A stretch of DNA of 64,000 nt from Paulinella micropora (GCA_019918135.1 WBZZ01005875.1:21184-85183); one strand, 5' to 3'; shown: positions 53,129-64,000, counted from the first letter of the stretch. Made by a program: numbers and translations. Notes: a model not told the origin generated them from the sequence alone.

Positions 53129-53389
53129 CGATACAAAAATAATTTGCTTGTCAGGGACGAAACCATTTATTGGCCGGACGCCAACTACCTATCAATCCTC
53201 CAAGCCAACCTCAAAACGAGGAACACGGTCACCCTCAAAGGACTCCAAAACATCCTGACGGTGTGGGATAAGACCATGATGGAGCGAAAAAATTGGCGGG
53301 ATGCCATCGTTCCACAAACCTCCCCAGCCTATGCTAAGCTGGTAGCCTTCCTAGATGCGACGGAGTCACAGACTTCGGGGGGTGACTGA
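53129..53389 (+). pseudogene. Coding-like fragment of unknown origin
   Basis: Between two CCTA repeats, 86 codons have ordinary amino-acid composition (YKNNLLVRDETIYWPDANY, LKGLQNILTVWDKTMMERKN, AYAKLVAFLDATESQT). It could be a remnant of a retroelement gag or a host exon. No start or family is recognised. Confidence 0.3.
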
Positions 53390-53429
53390 TCCTTTCGGGT
53401 TAGGGGGAGAACACATGCAGTGGCTAAGG

Positions 53430-53995
53430 CTCCTACCTGCAATCTGCCAACCTACCTACCCGCCTACCTACGTATACCTACCCGCCCTCTTACCTACCTG
53501 CCTTCCTTCCTACCTGCGTACATACCAGGGGGGAAGGAGTGGTTGCAGGAGCGGGGCCGTGGTTGTAGGAGTGGGGGGGGGGGGGGGGGCGAGGTTGGAG
53601 GGGGGCCGTGGTTGTAGGAGTGGAGGGGGGGGGGGGGGAGGTTGGAGGGGGGCAGTGGTTGTAGGAGTGGGGGGCGGGAGAACTCCCTTCGGTCTTCTGC
53701 ATTTTTGCGGTGTGTGCGTGTGGGTTCTGGGAAGACTACTTTTTTCTGTAAGTTCCCGATGTTTTCTTGCCTGCGTACCTACCTATGTGTCTACCCGCCT
53801 ACGTGCATACCTACCTACCCGCCTACCCACATACCAGCCTACCTACCTATCTACCTACCTACCTACCTGCCTACATACCTACCTGCGCCTGCCTACCTAC
53901 CTGCGCCTGCCTACCTACCTGCGCCTGCCTACCTACCTGCTTACCTGCCTGCCTACCTGCCTGCCTGCCTACCTACCCACCGTGCATGCCGTGGC
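53430..53995. repeat. CCTA repeats and G-rich repeats
   Basis: CCTA runs at both ends and, at 53,525-53,690, four copies of a GTGGTTGTAGGAGTGGGGGG-type unit. No gene. Confidence 0.75.
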
Positions 53996-54479
53996 ACCCG
54001 CCGTTTTTGACTTCTCCTAGGCCTGCGCTGCCTGCCCTTTTTGCTATCCGCCTGCTCCTGCCTGGCCTCCTACTCTGAGTGCCTTGCTACTACACACGTC
54101 GCTGGATGGCAGGTGGTAGTCCGTGCCTCTGGATTGGTATGGGAGAGTTGATTGACTCTGGGGTTGGAGGGAAAGTCGACCCATGGACGAACGAGGATGT
54201 GCCTGACTTTCCTCTCGACACATCCGGGCCGGGGCAAGGTAGACCTCAAGCAACCTGCCTGATTTGCTTTGGAGGGGAGAGGGGGGGTGGAGGAAGGGAG
54301 GATGGAGTGAAGGAGGCAGGAAACGATGGGCGGCCGCCCGGGAGGGAAGCGGAGGAGGGGGGGAGGGCAGGGAACAAAGGAAATAAAGTGTGATGAGAGG
54401 AGGGGGAATGTAGGAGAGGTACAAGGAAAGGTACAGGAGAGGTGTAGTTGTAGGTGTACGTGAAGGAGAGGTGGTGTAG

Positions 54480-55345
54480 GTTAGGAGAGGTGTAGTGTGT
54501 AGGTGTAGGAGTGGAAGTGGTACGGAAGCAAATAATAATATGATCGACTGGAGAACAAGGGGAAGGGGGGGGGGGGGGCCAAAATGTTGAGAGGGAAGCG
54601 GAGGAGGGTGTGTGTATGTGTGTGTGTGGGGGGGGGGGGGGGGGAGTAGGAAAGGAAATAATGTGTGATGAGAGAAAGGAAGGGGAGGGGGAGGGGAAGA
54701 AATAAAAAATGCGCTGCACTGGGAAGGGAGGAGGAGGGGGGGGGGGGGGGGGGGGCAGTGGATGGGAAATGGAAGATGGAGCTCGCGTTGAAAAAGTAAG
54801 TTTTTCTTGATACTAATATAATAGCACTATGTTGGCACAAAAAAGGAGATCACAAAAGAAAGTTGTAGGTGTATGTGTAGGAAAGTTGTAGTTGTCAGTG
54901 GAGAGGTACAGATGTACGTGTAGGAATGATGCAGGAGAGGTGTAGTTGCAGGTGTATGTGAAGGAGAAGTGGAGGTGGAGGTGTAGGAGTGGAAGGGGTC
55001 AGGAAACAAATATGATCGACTGGAGAACAAGGAGAGGGGGGGGGGGGGGGGTGGTATTTGAGGAGGGGAGGATGGAGGGAAGGATGCGATGGGCACCCGC
55101 CAGAGGCAAAAATGTTGGAAGAGAAACGGGAGGGGGGGGGGGGGGGGTGGATTGTGGGAAGGCAGAAAAGGAAATAAAATATATGACGAGAGAACGGAAG
55201 AGGGGGGGTTGGGGGGGGAGGGGGTAATAAAAATGCGCTGCACTGGGAATAGAGGAGGGAGGACAACGGAAGGGAAAGGGAAGATAGGAGCTCGCGTAGA
55301 AAAAGAAAGTTTGTCTTGATACTAATATAGTAGTATTGCTGTGTT
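54480..55345. repeat. Tandem duplication (unit about 490 bp)
   Basis: 54,485-54,840 and 54,975-55,345 share GTGTAGGAGTGGAA, ATATGATCGACTGGAGAACA, AAAATGTTG, AAATGCGCTGCACTGGGAA and CTTGATACTAATATA in the same order with G-runs between them. Confidence 0.7.
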
Positions 55346-56160
55346 GGACGGCACCGTTTCGCACAGGGCGGCGCAAGCGCCACATATACCATCATGCTGC
55401 ATGTCTGTCTATATAGCTTTTCCAAGAGGAAGCGTTGATCTTTCGTTTCCGCAAGTGTTCATGGTGGACCAGGACGGCCCCTCTTCATCAGGTAGAAGAG
55501 AGAAAAGGCAGCAAGCTTTATTTTACGGTGCATTTCAGAAACGCACGATACCTGTGGGCACAGGGTAAAGGCAACAACAACAACAACAAGAATAGCAACA
55601 AAAGAGGAAAGTTTGGGGGGAACAGGGATAGGAAACGACCATGGAACTTTTTCCGCTGTATAATGATGGCTGCTCCTGCGCGGGGTAACGAGTTTAGCCA
55701 CACACGCTGCGGTCTGGAAACGCATGGGCGCAAAACGCCTGAGTCAGGCGTTGTTCCACTTCGTGCGATGAGAAAGGGAAGAAATAAAGTTTAGGGGCAA
55801 GCTTGATATGCTATTCAATCGCGTCTTTGGATGGTAGGCGGTGGTCGGTGGTCGGCGGCGCATTGATATCGAGCAGTTGCTCAACTCAGAGGCTGAAGGG
55901 GAAAAAGTGTAATGGACGCAAGAAGATGAATACGGTCGCTCTATGGCAGCAGCTCCCATACCCTCGGACATGGACAACGGTGAGTTGCTGTCATTCCACC
56001 TTTGCATTTCATGCCTCTGAATATACCTTGCTCTGTACAGGACGCACACGCCTTGAGATGGACACGGAAGCTCCTACTGAGCGTTCTGCAGGCCTCAAAA
56101 GTGTCACTTTCTTTGTGTCTTTCTGTATGTCACTCTAGCTTGCGTTCCCTATTATTGTAG
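55346..56160. other. Host sequence, nothing recognised
   Basis: Mixed composition with short frames of no clear family. A CTGCTCCTGCGCGGGG block and a short AACAACAAC run are the only marks. No gene is supported. Confidence 0.3.
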
Positions 56161-56164
56161 CCTC

Positions 56165-56740
56165 GTCAGGATTTGGAGCAGGGGCGCGTGAGCAGGGTGC
56201 GTGAGCATGATCGGCGGAGGGGTGTGTCACCTGTGTGTGTGTGTGCGCGCGCAGGAGTGCGTGAGCATGATTGGTGGATGGGTCCGCGTGTGTGTGCGCA
56301 GGGGTGCGTGAACAGAGGTGTGCGAGTGCAGGGCGGTGAGAGCAGAGCAGTATAAACTGGGTCGGCGGAGGGTGCGTGAGCTTCGGTGTGAGCAGGGGCG
56401 CTTCAACAGGAGTGAATAAGGATGATCGGCGCAGAGGTGCATGTGTGTGCAGATGTGCGTGAGCATGATCGGTGGAGGGGCGTGTGTGTGCGCGTGAGCA
56501 GGGGCGCGTAAGAGCAGGGGTGCGTGACAGGTGAGTGAGCACGATCGGCGGAGGTGTGTGTGCGCGCAAGGTTGGGTGAGCATGATAGGTGGAGTGTGTG
56601 TTGTGTGTGTGTGTGTTGTGTGTTGTGTGTGTGTGTTTGCGAAGGCCTGCGTGAACAGAGGCACGTGAGAGCAGGCGTGCGTTGAGAGGGGTGCGCGAGC
56701 GTGAGTGCAGGGGTGCATAGACAGGGTCGGCGGAGGGGTC
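56165..56740. repeat. Minisatellite (GTGCGTGAGCATGATCGG unit)
   Basis: About ten degenerate units of roughly 45-60 bp containing GTGCGTGAGCATGATCGG, CGGAGGGGTGTGTG and GCGCGCAGGGG. His/Thr/Pro-rich frames on the minus strand are artefacts. Confidence 0.75.
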
Positions 56741-56935
56741 CCCGCACAGCAGCGAGTATTCATACTTAGGAGTGAGAAATCGTAAGCTTATTTCTGTTTG
56801 CACGTCCCAGGCACCTTCGGAAAAGGCAAAGACTTGCAAATAGGTCACCATCTAGTTAAATCAATAGCTCTTGAGCTAACGATTTATATGTGTGATCAGA
56901 AGTTAAATAACTTCATTAAATCTAAGGCCGAGGCC

Positions 56936-56973
<38 letters not shown>

Positions 56974-57030
56974 ATAGGAGTAGTAAAAGTAGTAAAAGTA
57001 GTAGTAGTAGTAGTCATAGTAGTAGTAGTA
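56936..57030. repeat. AGT microsatellite
   Basis: AGT repeats with a few AAAAGT units. Confidence 0.85.
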
Positions 57031-57642
57031 AAAGTCTCGTTAAAACAAAAAAGCTTTGTGTTTTCCTATTTGTACAGTATGTTCTGCCTCCACTCTTATT
57101 GTAATGCCCCCAACGATAGCTCGAAAAAAGTCGGTTATACAACCAAACACAGTCCTCAAGAATGAGAATGATGTCTCGTTGTATTAGCTCAGTGAAGCCA
57201 AAAAGGAAAACGGCAACAGACCAGGAATAAAATGGCATCGGGTCCAATCCGGACAAATAATACTGAAAAACAAGCTGGTGCACCTGTCACCAGGAAAAGG
57301 TACTTTTTACCAGCTATCCGGGGGGTGATGCATACAGTACCCCCTCCCGATTTTATGACGGAAATAGCATTTTCGTCATACACCTTCTGATTTCTTTCTG
57401 CAAATAGTATGCGCTATGGAGTCATGCCACACAGCGCATCGACCCACGGATAGACGCTAAAAGACGATAAATATATCCTCATACTGCACGTCAAAGCGGA
57501 TTCTCTAGCCTTTCTTGTAAATTTTGAACTCCTTCCCCTCAAATTTTTTTTTTCTGCAGTATGTCAAGAACAAACGTACTATTAATAAAAAATACAAGCA
57601 ACGTGGTGCTGTATTACCCCCTTGATCTCCTTCTTCTTCTTC

Positions 57643-57685
<43 letters not shown>

Positions 57686-58172
57686 CAGGGAGATCGTAAG
57701 TACATTGTCTTTTTTAATGACATACACTTGTATAAGGCGGATATCCTATGATATAGTATTAGGGGGCCAGTCCTATAGCTATATCCGAAGTCGAGGTGTA
57801 TGTACCCGACCCTGCGATATACCGATACAAGTAGAGATTGACCGTGCTCAGGTACGACAGTATATAATCTATCGTAAAAAATAATTTAATGAAAGTTTCA
57901 GAGAACATTTCATTTTCGAGAACATCATCCCAGGACTTGGAAAGTGTCATACCCGGGAACACCATCGCTCAATACACTAGCGATCCCCGTATACGGTGTA
58001 GTATCATCTTCGATCGATCTTTCGCACTCGTATGTTGCGATCGAATGCCAAGTTATATCACTGAGTCTTTTTAATATTCATATTGATAACTGATGATGCA
58101 TGATCAAATCATGATACGCAGTGTGCAATCAATCAGTTTATTTGAGACGCATAAAGAAAAATAGTTTCTTTG
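57031..58172. other. Region beyond the 3' end of the Gypsy element; LTR not located
   Basis: Contains a TTA microsatellite at 57,640-57,685. The 3' LTR of the Gypsy element is expected here on the minus strand, but without the 5' LTR (outside the window) I cannot set its limits. No gene is seen. Confidence 0.35.
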
Positions 58173-59561
58173 TCACTGCCTTCGTCGTCTGGCGCGGATT
58201 TCTTTGCCTGGTGGAGGACCACCAACAAAAGTCAGATCGAACTTTGACTGTTCGAGAATGTCCCAGATCTTATTAGGGATTCCGCCCAACGATAATTCAA
58301 AAGGGACATCAAGCACTCCTCTTGGCAGTGTCTGAATGGTCCACGTAGTGTAATCCTTGTCTCTGGGAGTAATTGTTTCATCCCATGTCTCGAGACTTTT
58401 TGCGTCTTTATATACTGGCAGATAATGTCTTGCCTTTGGATCCTCAACCGGGTCCATACTTCTCCAGAACTGGAGTATCGGTTGTACTATCTTTGCGGCT
58501 GATGATATTTTGAGTGTCCGTGTGACACGCATCTGTCGTGGGACCGCCACGACCCGCATCAAGTATAAGTCTGAGAGAGTGTCATCAGCGACATGCTGTT
58601 CCGCTGGTCTCATCAAATAGAAAACATTTTTCACCCATGCGATGGTTGCTATCGCATCGCTTTCCTTCCATCGCTCATGGACAATCTCAACGTTGCCCGC
58701 GTTTGGGTCAGTGTCCGTCCCCTCCTCCTCCTGGTGGACGTCCTTTGATCTCATCGACCTCATCGCCTTCCTCGGTTGGTCGTTGATAAGATCATTCCGC
58801 GCTCTCCTTAGCTGCGCCACTGTGATCTTCTCCTTCTTTCCGCTATGCTCTCGCGGAGACTTGGACTGAGTCCCCACCGCGCTTATGCGGTCAGTCTTCT
58901 CCTTGCTGTCCACCTCACTCTCCTCCTTCTCAGCTATCGGTGCCCGATAAGCATCGTCTTGGTCTATGCCAGCCTCCTTGTGGATGGGCGGCACCTCTTT
59001 GAAATCATCCTTCATCCGTTTTAACGCCTCCTCAACGGATTCATCTTCCAGTAAAAAGGGATCATACTTAATCAGCCTTCTTACATTCACAATTTGCACC
59101 TTCCCTCTACCCCTGATCTTGTAATTCAGAGGTCCCGTCTGTTCCATAATCTGATAAGGTCCTTTCCAGTGAGTGAACAGCTTAGAGCTGACTCCCTTCG
59201 GGACTTGAGGATGGTACAATAGTACAATATCCCCGACCTGGAACTTGATCTGATCCAAGTGCGCTTGTTGCACCCCTTCAGCATCAGTCTTTCGGCGCTC
59301 CGCCTCTCTATGCGCCCTGACTATTTGTTCCGCCTCCATCTTCACTCTAAGTCTCATCCCAAACAACTCATCCGCATCCGCCCAAGTGTCTTTTGGGTGA
59401 AGGAGCGAAGTCGGGATATCAGGCTCACGCCATATACTAACTGATATGGCAAGATTGAGCTCTTCGAGCCTCCTAACGCCGTAGAGGGTAGACAGTTCAT
59501 TGCAAACGCAAATGATGGTGCTGCCTCGACCCATGCTCTTTGATTCTCCTTCTTCGAGCAA
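58173..59561 (-). pseudogene. Ty3/Gypsy integrase C-terminal part with long extension
   Basis: Open for 462 codons. The useful part starts near residue 45 (WREPDIPTSLLHPK). FQVGDIVLLYHPQVPKG and FTHWKGPYQIMEQTGPLNYKI (about 108-165) form the usual C-terminal SH3-like region of Gypsy integrases. About 280 more residues follow: an acidic Lys/Glu-rich stretch, then a globular-looking part (HYLPVYKDAKSLETWDET, TIQTLPRGVLDVPFELS), ending GPPPGKEIRARRRRQ. Such a long tail is not usual for Gypsy pol and is not a chromodomain that I can recognise. Confidence 0.65.
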
Positions 59562-59653
59562 TACATCTTTAGCGAGGCTTTGAGGGGTCTGTGTACCCGC
59601 TCGATTTTCCCATTTGCTCGCGGGTTATAGGCAGTAACATATTGCCATTTCAT
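59354..59653 (-). pseudogene. Ty3/Gypsy integrase, central fragment in a shifted frame
   Basis: 99 codons with MKWQYVTAYNPRANGKIERVHR, where the Glu of KIERVHR is the third catalytic residue, and LGGSKSSILPYQLVYG. It lies between two frameshifts (near 59,745 and 59,430) that separate it from the parts before and after. Confidence 0.7.
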
Positions 59654-62600
59654 CCCGTAAAATTTAGATAGTTTGTCGATGACCTCGTTATTAAAGTCCG
59701 AGCCTCGATCAGAACATATCTTTCTTGGTACTCCGATCTGTGAGATGTCCTATCGATCAGCGCCTCGGCCGTCGTCTTGCCGGTAACGTCTTTGACAGGG
59801 ATGATCCACACATAGTTGGTGGCTCTGTCAATAGCCGTAAGGAGGTATTTGTAACCATCCTTCGATTCTGGGAAAGGTCCCACATGATCAATGTGTATAA
59901 ACTCAAACATCCCCGCATGAAGAGGAAATTCACCAATCAGGCCGAAATTTGCCTTCAGTGGTGTTTTGTTTATCTTGCACGGGATGCATGCATCCACCAC
60001 CTGACCTATCTCCTCCTTCATCTTCTTCCACCAGAATCGCCTCGCTACGAACATATGAGTTCGTTGTCGACCCGGATGCGCCAAAAGTGGGCAATTGTGG
60101 GCTGCGACAAATATAAATCGTCTCAGACTCTCCGGTACCCAAAGGGTCCATTTGTCCGGCTGTGACGCATAGCGACCGTGAAGGCCCTTGTACCACAGTA
60201 GACCATCTCTCCATCCCATCTCCTTCATCTGATCTTTGATCGCTTTCGTCATCCGTAGCTCATCCGGGTTCTGATATAACTGTATCAGTTCGTTAAACTC
60301 CGGATCTTGAGCCTGTTGTTGCCTCCATGCGGTGGGCGAGGCTATATGGATAGTACCATCTTCTAGCCGTACCCCGATTCTTTCCGGGTCATCGTCTAGG
60401 TCACTTCTCCGCTCTTGAGGAGGCTCCGCATAAACTTCCTGCGTCTCCTCTTCCTCTCTTATGTTCGCCTTCGCATTCTCATATACCTCATAGGACCACT
60501 CAGCGTCCTCCTGGGTATGTAGCTCACAACATATCCCGTGATCCGGGCCTTGTGGACTGTACCGTAGACCTGTGCGGTCATATCGGACTCCACTCGCCAT
60601 CTCCATCGCCTCAATGTGGCTGACCTCATACACCTTGTCAGTGGACAAGTCTTCCATCTCCACCGTGGACACCAACGCCGATACTTCTGAGTTAAACTCT
60701 AGCCTAGAGAGGCTATCAGCGACCACATTTCGCTTTCCCGGTAGATGGACCATTGTAAAATCGAAACAAGACAAGAACGCTTGCCACCGCGCCAGCCGTC
60801 CCGTCTGTTCATGATTCATCAACCATAACAGGTGATGATGATCAGTTCTGACAGTAAATTGAGGTCCTCCCCACAAATACTCTCTGAGCCTCTTGAGGGC
60901 CCATACTACCGCCAACGCCTCTCTTTGCCTTGTGCAATAGTTTCTCTCTGCCGCACACAACTTCCTACTAATAAACATGATTGGGCGTAATTTCTTCTCC
61001 TCATCCTCTTGTTGTAATACAGCCCCAATCGCAAACTTAGATGCGTCTGTATCGACTACGAATTGTTTCGCAAAGTCGGGCATCGTTAACACCAGTCGTC
61101 CGTCTTTCGGGTCTTTGTAAATGAGATCTTTGAGCGCATGAAACGCTTGCAAAGCCTCTTCGTCCCACTTCTCAAAGTCTCCAAAATCTATCATTTTCTC
61201 CACTTTAGCCCGTGTTGCACCCCAATCGGGTATAAACTGGCTATAGTATTGCGCCATCGCAAGGAATGAGTGCAATTCAGTGTGGTTCTTCGGTATCGGT
61301 CGATTCATAATCTCCTCCCTCTTCTCTTTGGATATCGAGACTCGATTATGGGAGATCTCGTACCCTAAGTATGTCACACTCGTCTTGGCAAGTTGACACT
61401 TCTTTAGATTGCACTTCAGGCCAAAAGCTCCGATGCGCCTGAATATATCGGACAAATGATCGATATGCTCCTCCATTGTGTTAGAGTATACGATAATGTC
61501 ATCGATATAGCAAAATGCATATTCTCCCGCCTTCTGTCCCCGCCTTCTCATAAAGCCACCGTCAGACAAATCATCGTACTGACTGCTCAACATCTTCTGC
61601 ATCGCCTTCTGGAAAAGTCCTGGGGCTTGCTTGAGGCCCATCGGAAGCACTTTCCATTGGTATATTTCCATACCCACCACAAACGCCGTCAGCCATCTGG
61701 ACTTTTCCTCCAGTGGTATCTGCCAGAAGCCATTCTTAAGGTCAATGACCGAATAGAATTTTGCATTCCGCAGTACTCTCCTTCCTTCTTCTAATGTCGG
61801 GAGAGGATTTCTCTCTTCCTCCAGCACCTTGTTAACACGAGCATAGTTAACTGTCAGGCGCCATTCTCCTCCTGGCTTCGGCACTATTCTCGGTTGTGAG
61901 ACTATTGGAGATGTTGATCTCTCAATAAAGTCCTCATTGAGCAGCTGTCTTGCTAGCTCCTCCGCTATCTTCGCATCATGTATACGCAAATTCGCCCTTC
62001 GTGGTGCCGGTGACGGCTCCGCACCCGGTATTTTGTAAATAACCGCAGTGAAATCTTCAGGCTTGACACCACCTGCATGTGGAGGGTCAAAAATTTCCTT
62101 GTTCGCCTCTAATTTGGCTTTTAAAAGCTCCTTCTCCTTCTCCGTGCCTACTCCTTCTTCCAATATGTTCCACGCCGCCTCTTGAAAATCTTCATCAGAC
62201 ATCTGCTTATGCTGCTTTAGGGGTTCTCTGTCCTCCTCCAAGCCTAAGTCCTCTTCCGAGACATCATCTAGGCCCGTCTTTTCATACGTGACCGTGTCCG
62301 GCTCATCATCTTTACCGAGCTCCACCAGCATGTCAATGAGTCTCGCGTATTGCAAAGGAACTTGACGGGTGTAAAAACCATCAAAGCATGTGAATGCTTG
62401 CGGTATCAATTTCAACTTGTCGAGGTCTCTGAGCTTCCGCTTGTATGCACTGCTCTGCTCACGAGTTCCCATACGACAAGCCACCACTAGCTGTTGCTTG
62501 CGAGAGGGTACCGGTATAGGATGATCAATAAGCCGGTCCCTTATTTCCTGCGCCCATATCGCCTTCTCATTATATGGCAGGATAATAGTATACGGCTTAT

Positions 62601-63243
62601 TATTTTCGAATAAAGTCCGTAAGCATTTCTTCACTTCAGTTAGTGAACGCGGCCACGTGGGCTCGTCACCCCAGAAATCAGTAATAAAACTTTTAATAGT
62701 TTCTGGTGGAGTATCCGGGATTCGCCCCGTTCTCCTTGATACAAACGCCTCCCTTTTTTCTTCTCCCACTTTCGCATGGAAACAGTATCCGTTAGTAATA
62801 TGGACATCTGTTCCTACTCCTTCCGCGAATCTCGCCAACGACGGGCTTCTTTGTGCGACACATATAATCTCCTCCTTTCGCTTCTCGATTAAGTCATCAA
62901 TAGACTTTTTGTCCCAATGGCATGTCGGAACTGTGACAGTGCACATTTGGGATTCCCAATTGTCGGTCCAGGACAGCTCATCCGGTTTTACGACATAGGG
63001 GTGAACGTACCCCTCAAGTCCCTCATGTGCGATGGCCATCTTTTTGTGATCAGTCGCTAGACTCAGCTCATAAGCCTCATAAGAGTCAGTAGCGTTGAAG
63101 GGATCAATATCGTTCTCTTCTCCTCTTTTTACTCCATATATCACTCGCCGTGCGGCGCAATCAATCACAGCCCCCATCGTAGCCAATTGGTCATACGATA
63201 GTAATATTGACCCGTGGTAACCGAGGACGACATAGAGGTCCAT
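59650..63243 (-). CDS. Ty3/Gypsy pol: protease end, reverse transcriptase, RNase H, integrase start
   Basis: Encodes 1,197 codons. The first 35 residues (VVLGYHGSILLSYDQL, GAVIDCAARRVIYG) are the C-terminal part of a retropepsin. Reverse transcriptase follows at about 400-600: FIERSTSPIVSQPRIVPKPG, FYSVIDLKNGFWQI, LPMGLKQAPGLFQKAM and the catalytic YIDD in FCYIDDIIVYSN. RNase H has FVVDTDASKFAIGAVLQQ, REALAVVWALKRL and RTDHHHLLWL. Integrase begins with an H...C-x2-C finger (HPGRQRTHMFVARRFWW, CIPCK) and FIHIDHVGPFPES, first catalytic Asp. The frame leaves integrase near 59,745. The order RT-RH-IN defines Ty3/Gypsy. Confidence 0.88.
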   Translation of the reverse strand: MDLYVVLGYHGSILLSYDQLATMGAVIDCAARRVIYGVKRGEENDIDPFNATDSYEAYELSLATDHKKMAIAHEGLEGYVHPYVVKPDELSWTDNWESQMCTVTVPTCHWDKKSIDDLIEKRKEEIICVAQRSPSLARFAEGVGTDVHITNGYCFHAKVGEEKREAFVSRRTGRIPDTPPETIKSFITDFWGDEPTWPRSLTEVKKCLRTLFENNKPYTIILPYNEKAIWAQEIRDRLIDHPIPVPSRKQQLVVACRMGTREQSSAYKRKLRDLDKLKLIPQAFTCFDGFYTRQVPLQYARLIDMLVELGKDDEPDTVTYEKTGLDDVSEEDLGLEEDREPLKQHKQMSDEDFQEAAWNILEEGVGTEKEKELLKAKLEANKEIFDPPHAGGVKPEDFTAVIYKIPGAEPSPAPRRANLRIHDAKIAEELARQLLNEDFIERSTSPIVSQPRIVPKPGGEWRLTVNYARVNKVLEEERNPLPTLEEGRRVLRNAKFYSVIDLKNGFWQIPLEEKSRWLTAFVVGMEIYQWKVLPMGLKQAPGLFQKAMQKMLSSQYDDLSDGGFMRRRGQKAGEYAFCYIDDIIVYSNTMEEHIDHLSDIFRRIGAFGLKCNLKKCQLAKTSVTYLGYEISHNRVSISKEKREEIMNRPIPKNHTELHSFLAMAQYYSQFIPDWGATRAKVEKMIDFGDFEKWDEEALQAFHALKDLIYKDPKDGRLVLTMPDFAKQFVVDTDASKFAIGAVLQQEDEEKKLRPIMFISRKLCAAERNYCTRQREALAVVWALKRLREYLWGGPQFTVRTDHHHLLWLMNHEQTGRLARWQAFLSCFDFTMVHLPGKRNVVADSLSRLEFNSEVSALVSTVEMEDLSTDKVYEVSHIEAMEMASGVRYDRTGLRYSPQGPDHGICCELHTQEDAEWSYEVYENAKANIREEEETQEVYAEPPQERRSDLDDDPERIGVRLEDGTIHIASPTAWRQQQAQDPEFNELIQLYQNPDELRMTKAIKDQMKEMGWRDGLLWYKGLHGRYASQPDKWTLWVPESLRRFIFVAAHNCPLLAHPGRQRTHMFVARRFWWKKMKEEIGQVVDACIPCKINKTPLKANFGLIGEFPLHAGMFEFIHIDHVGPFPESKDGYKYLLTAIDRATNYVWIIPVKDVTGKTTAEALIDRTSHRSEYQERYVLIEARTLITRSSTNYLNFTG

Positions 63244-63252
63244 ACGGTATAC

Positions 63253-63976
63253 TCATGCGGATTTCAATTTAAAGGTCAGTGTGATGATTCCCGTGATATC
63301 CGTCCGGCTGCTCACTCCTTTGAGAGTGCCCGTTGACTTTTTCATATTTCCGTCCACCCAGTCCCGGTATTGATTTAAAAACTTCCTGCCGACAATATTA
63401 ATATTCGCCATCGTATCATTACCAACTTTTAATATTGTCTTCAATGTTTCACAATAAAGTTCCGTATAACACAGAGCATCGGGCCTGTGTATATTGGCTG
63501 CGAGAACAAGAACTTTACGTTCCAAATTTTGGAGTCTTGTCTCTAAGTTTTTCAACTCCTCCTTCTTCTCCTCCTGCTTCACCTCATTAACATTTTTATT
63601 ATTCTGTGGTACTGGTGCGTTTACTATTTGAGCGACATTGTCTTGTGGTACTTGAGTACACACATTGTCTTTTTGCTCGCCACCCGCCGCGACCGTAGAC
63701 ATTGAGTCTGTTCGTGGTTGTTTGCTTGGCCGAGGCGATACATCTGCCATTGGCCTCCTCGCCTCCATCGCAAGTCTCGCCTTCCTATTTGCATCAGTTA
63801 TCATTGGTAACCGTGCTGTATGAACGGGTATGAGACTACCTTGGGGCTGCAGTCTCTGTGTACCCACATCTTTGTTTTCACATAGAGGAAGCGTTGGCCC
63901 AGTCTGCACAACAGCATTAGAAAGCACTGTGACTTTAGGGTTAAACTTCACAGTCTTCTCCTTCCTCTCTTCTTCC
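63253..63976 (-). pseudogene. Ty3/Gypsy gag end and protease start, in-frame TGA before pol
   Basis: Open frame from the TGA at about 63,979 to a TGA at 63,253-63,255, translated from an internal codon at 63,951. It has a Gln/Pro/Asn-rich part, a coiled coil (VKQEEKKEELKNLETRLQNL) and a retropepsin-like start (ILKVGNDTMANINIVGRKFL) where the usual DTG/DSG reads DTM. The TGA is in the same frame as the pol reading frame, which continues 3 codons later from ATG at 63,243, so the protease domain is split only by this one stop. Gag proper would lie right of the window. Confidence 0.6.
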
Positions 63977-64000
63977 CCCTCCAGTCATTCCACCACCTCG

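Noticed and set aside
53355-54078. Tyr/Leu/Pro-rich frames (YLPTYLP repeats)
   Set aside because: Translations of CCTA tetranucleotide repeats.
54044-55425. Pro/Ser-rich minus-strand frames over G-rich sequence
   Set aside because: Caused by G-runs and the tandem duplication; no conserved features between the two copies at protein level.
56135-56851. His/Thr/Ala-rich minus-strand frame of 238 codons
   Set aside because: Produced by the GTGCGTGAGCATGATCGG minisatellite.

Overview
The window is eukaryotic nuclear DNA. About 39.6 kb of integrated Polinton/Maverick-type virus (preplasmivirus) DNA is followed by about 24.4 kb of host DNA rich in retroelements and simple repeats. The host cannot be named from the sequence. 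APE-type LINEs, a Ty3/Gypsy element, long homopolymers and CCTA, GT and TTG microsatellites fit a protist or an invertebrate.

Virus part (1-39,640). Two related elements, called A and B here, lie head to head with their integrase ends facing each other across 260 bp of host DNA (16,123-16,382). Each carries a retroviral-type integrase, a protein-primed-type family B DNA polymerase, a major capsid protein, a penton-like minor capsid protein, an A32/FtsK-like packaging ATPase and an adenain-like cysteine protease. Each also has a fibre with a peptidase S74 chaperone, a two-helix membrane protein, a SAP-like protein and several small basic or acidic proteins. B is mostly intact: its 168-bp terminal inverted repeats differ at one base and it is flanked by a 6-bp target duplication, GGGCAG. 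A is older, with many frameshifts, and its outer end lies left of the window.

The order on the page is rearranged. A segment of about 30 kb (about 2,630-32,670) is inverted relative to its flanks. One breakpoint cuts the polymerase gene of A and the other end cuts the capsid gene of B. The two halves of each gene sit at opposite breakpoints and both breakpoints carry the same inverted 5-bp word (TTGGC/GCCAA). In ancestral order A is 1-2,631 followed by 32,672-16,383 reversed, and B is 16,122-2,627 reversed followed by 32,668-39,640. Only in that order do B's repeats become terminal and inverted, and only then does its target duplication match.

The most unusual feature is a family of paired-hairpin units between virus genes. 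Each starts GATATT, forms a hairpin ending in ACATCG, has an AT-rich spacer, then CGATGT, a second hairpin and AATATC. The unit ends often supply the stop codons of flanking genes. A and B keep the architecture with largely different hairpin sequences, and one half-unit has an empty site in the other copy. The element tips also carry palindromes of different sequence but the same layout.

Host part (39,647-64,000). It holds GT-rich tracts, a G-run-rich repeat family (39.7 and 43.4-45.9 kb), a piggyBac-like MITE, copies of a LINE 3' tail, the 5' part of a LINE (ORF1 and endonuclease, minus strand), CCTA/TTG/TAC microsatellites, a GT-rich minisatellite and a decayed Ty3/Gypsy element (58.2-64.0 kb, minus strand) that runs off the right edge. 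No convincing host gene was found.
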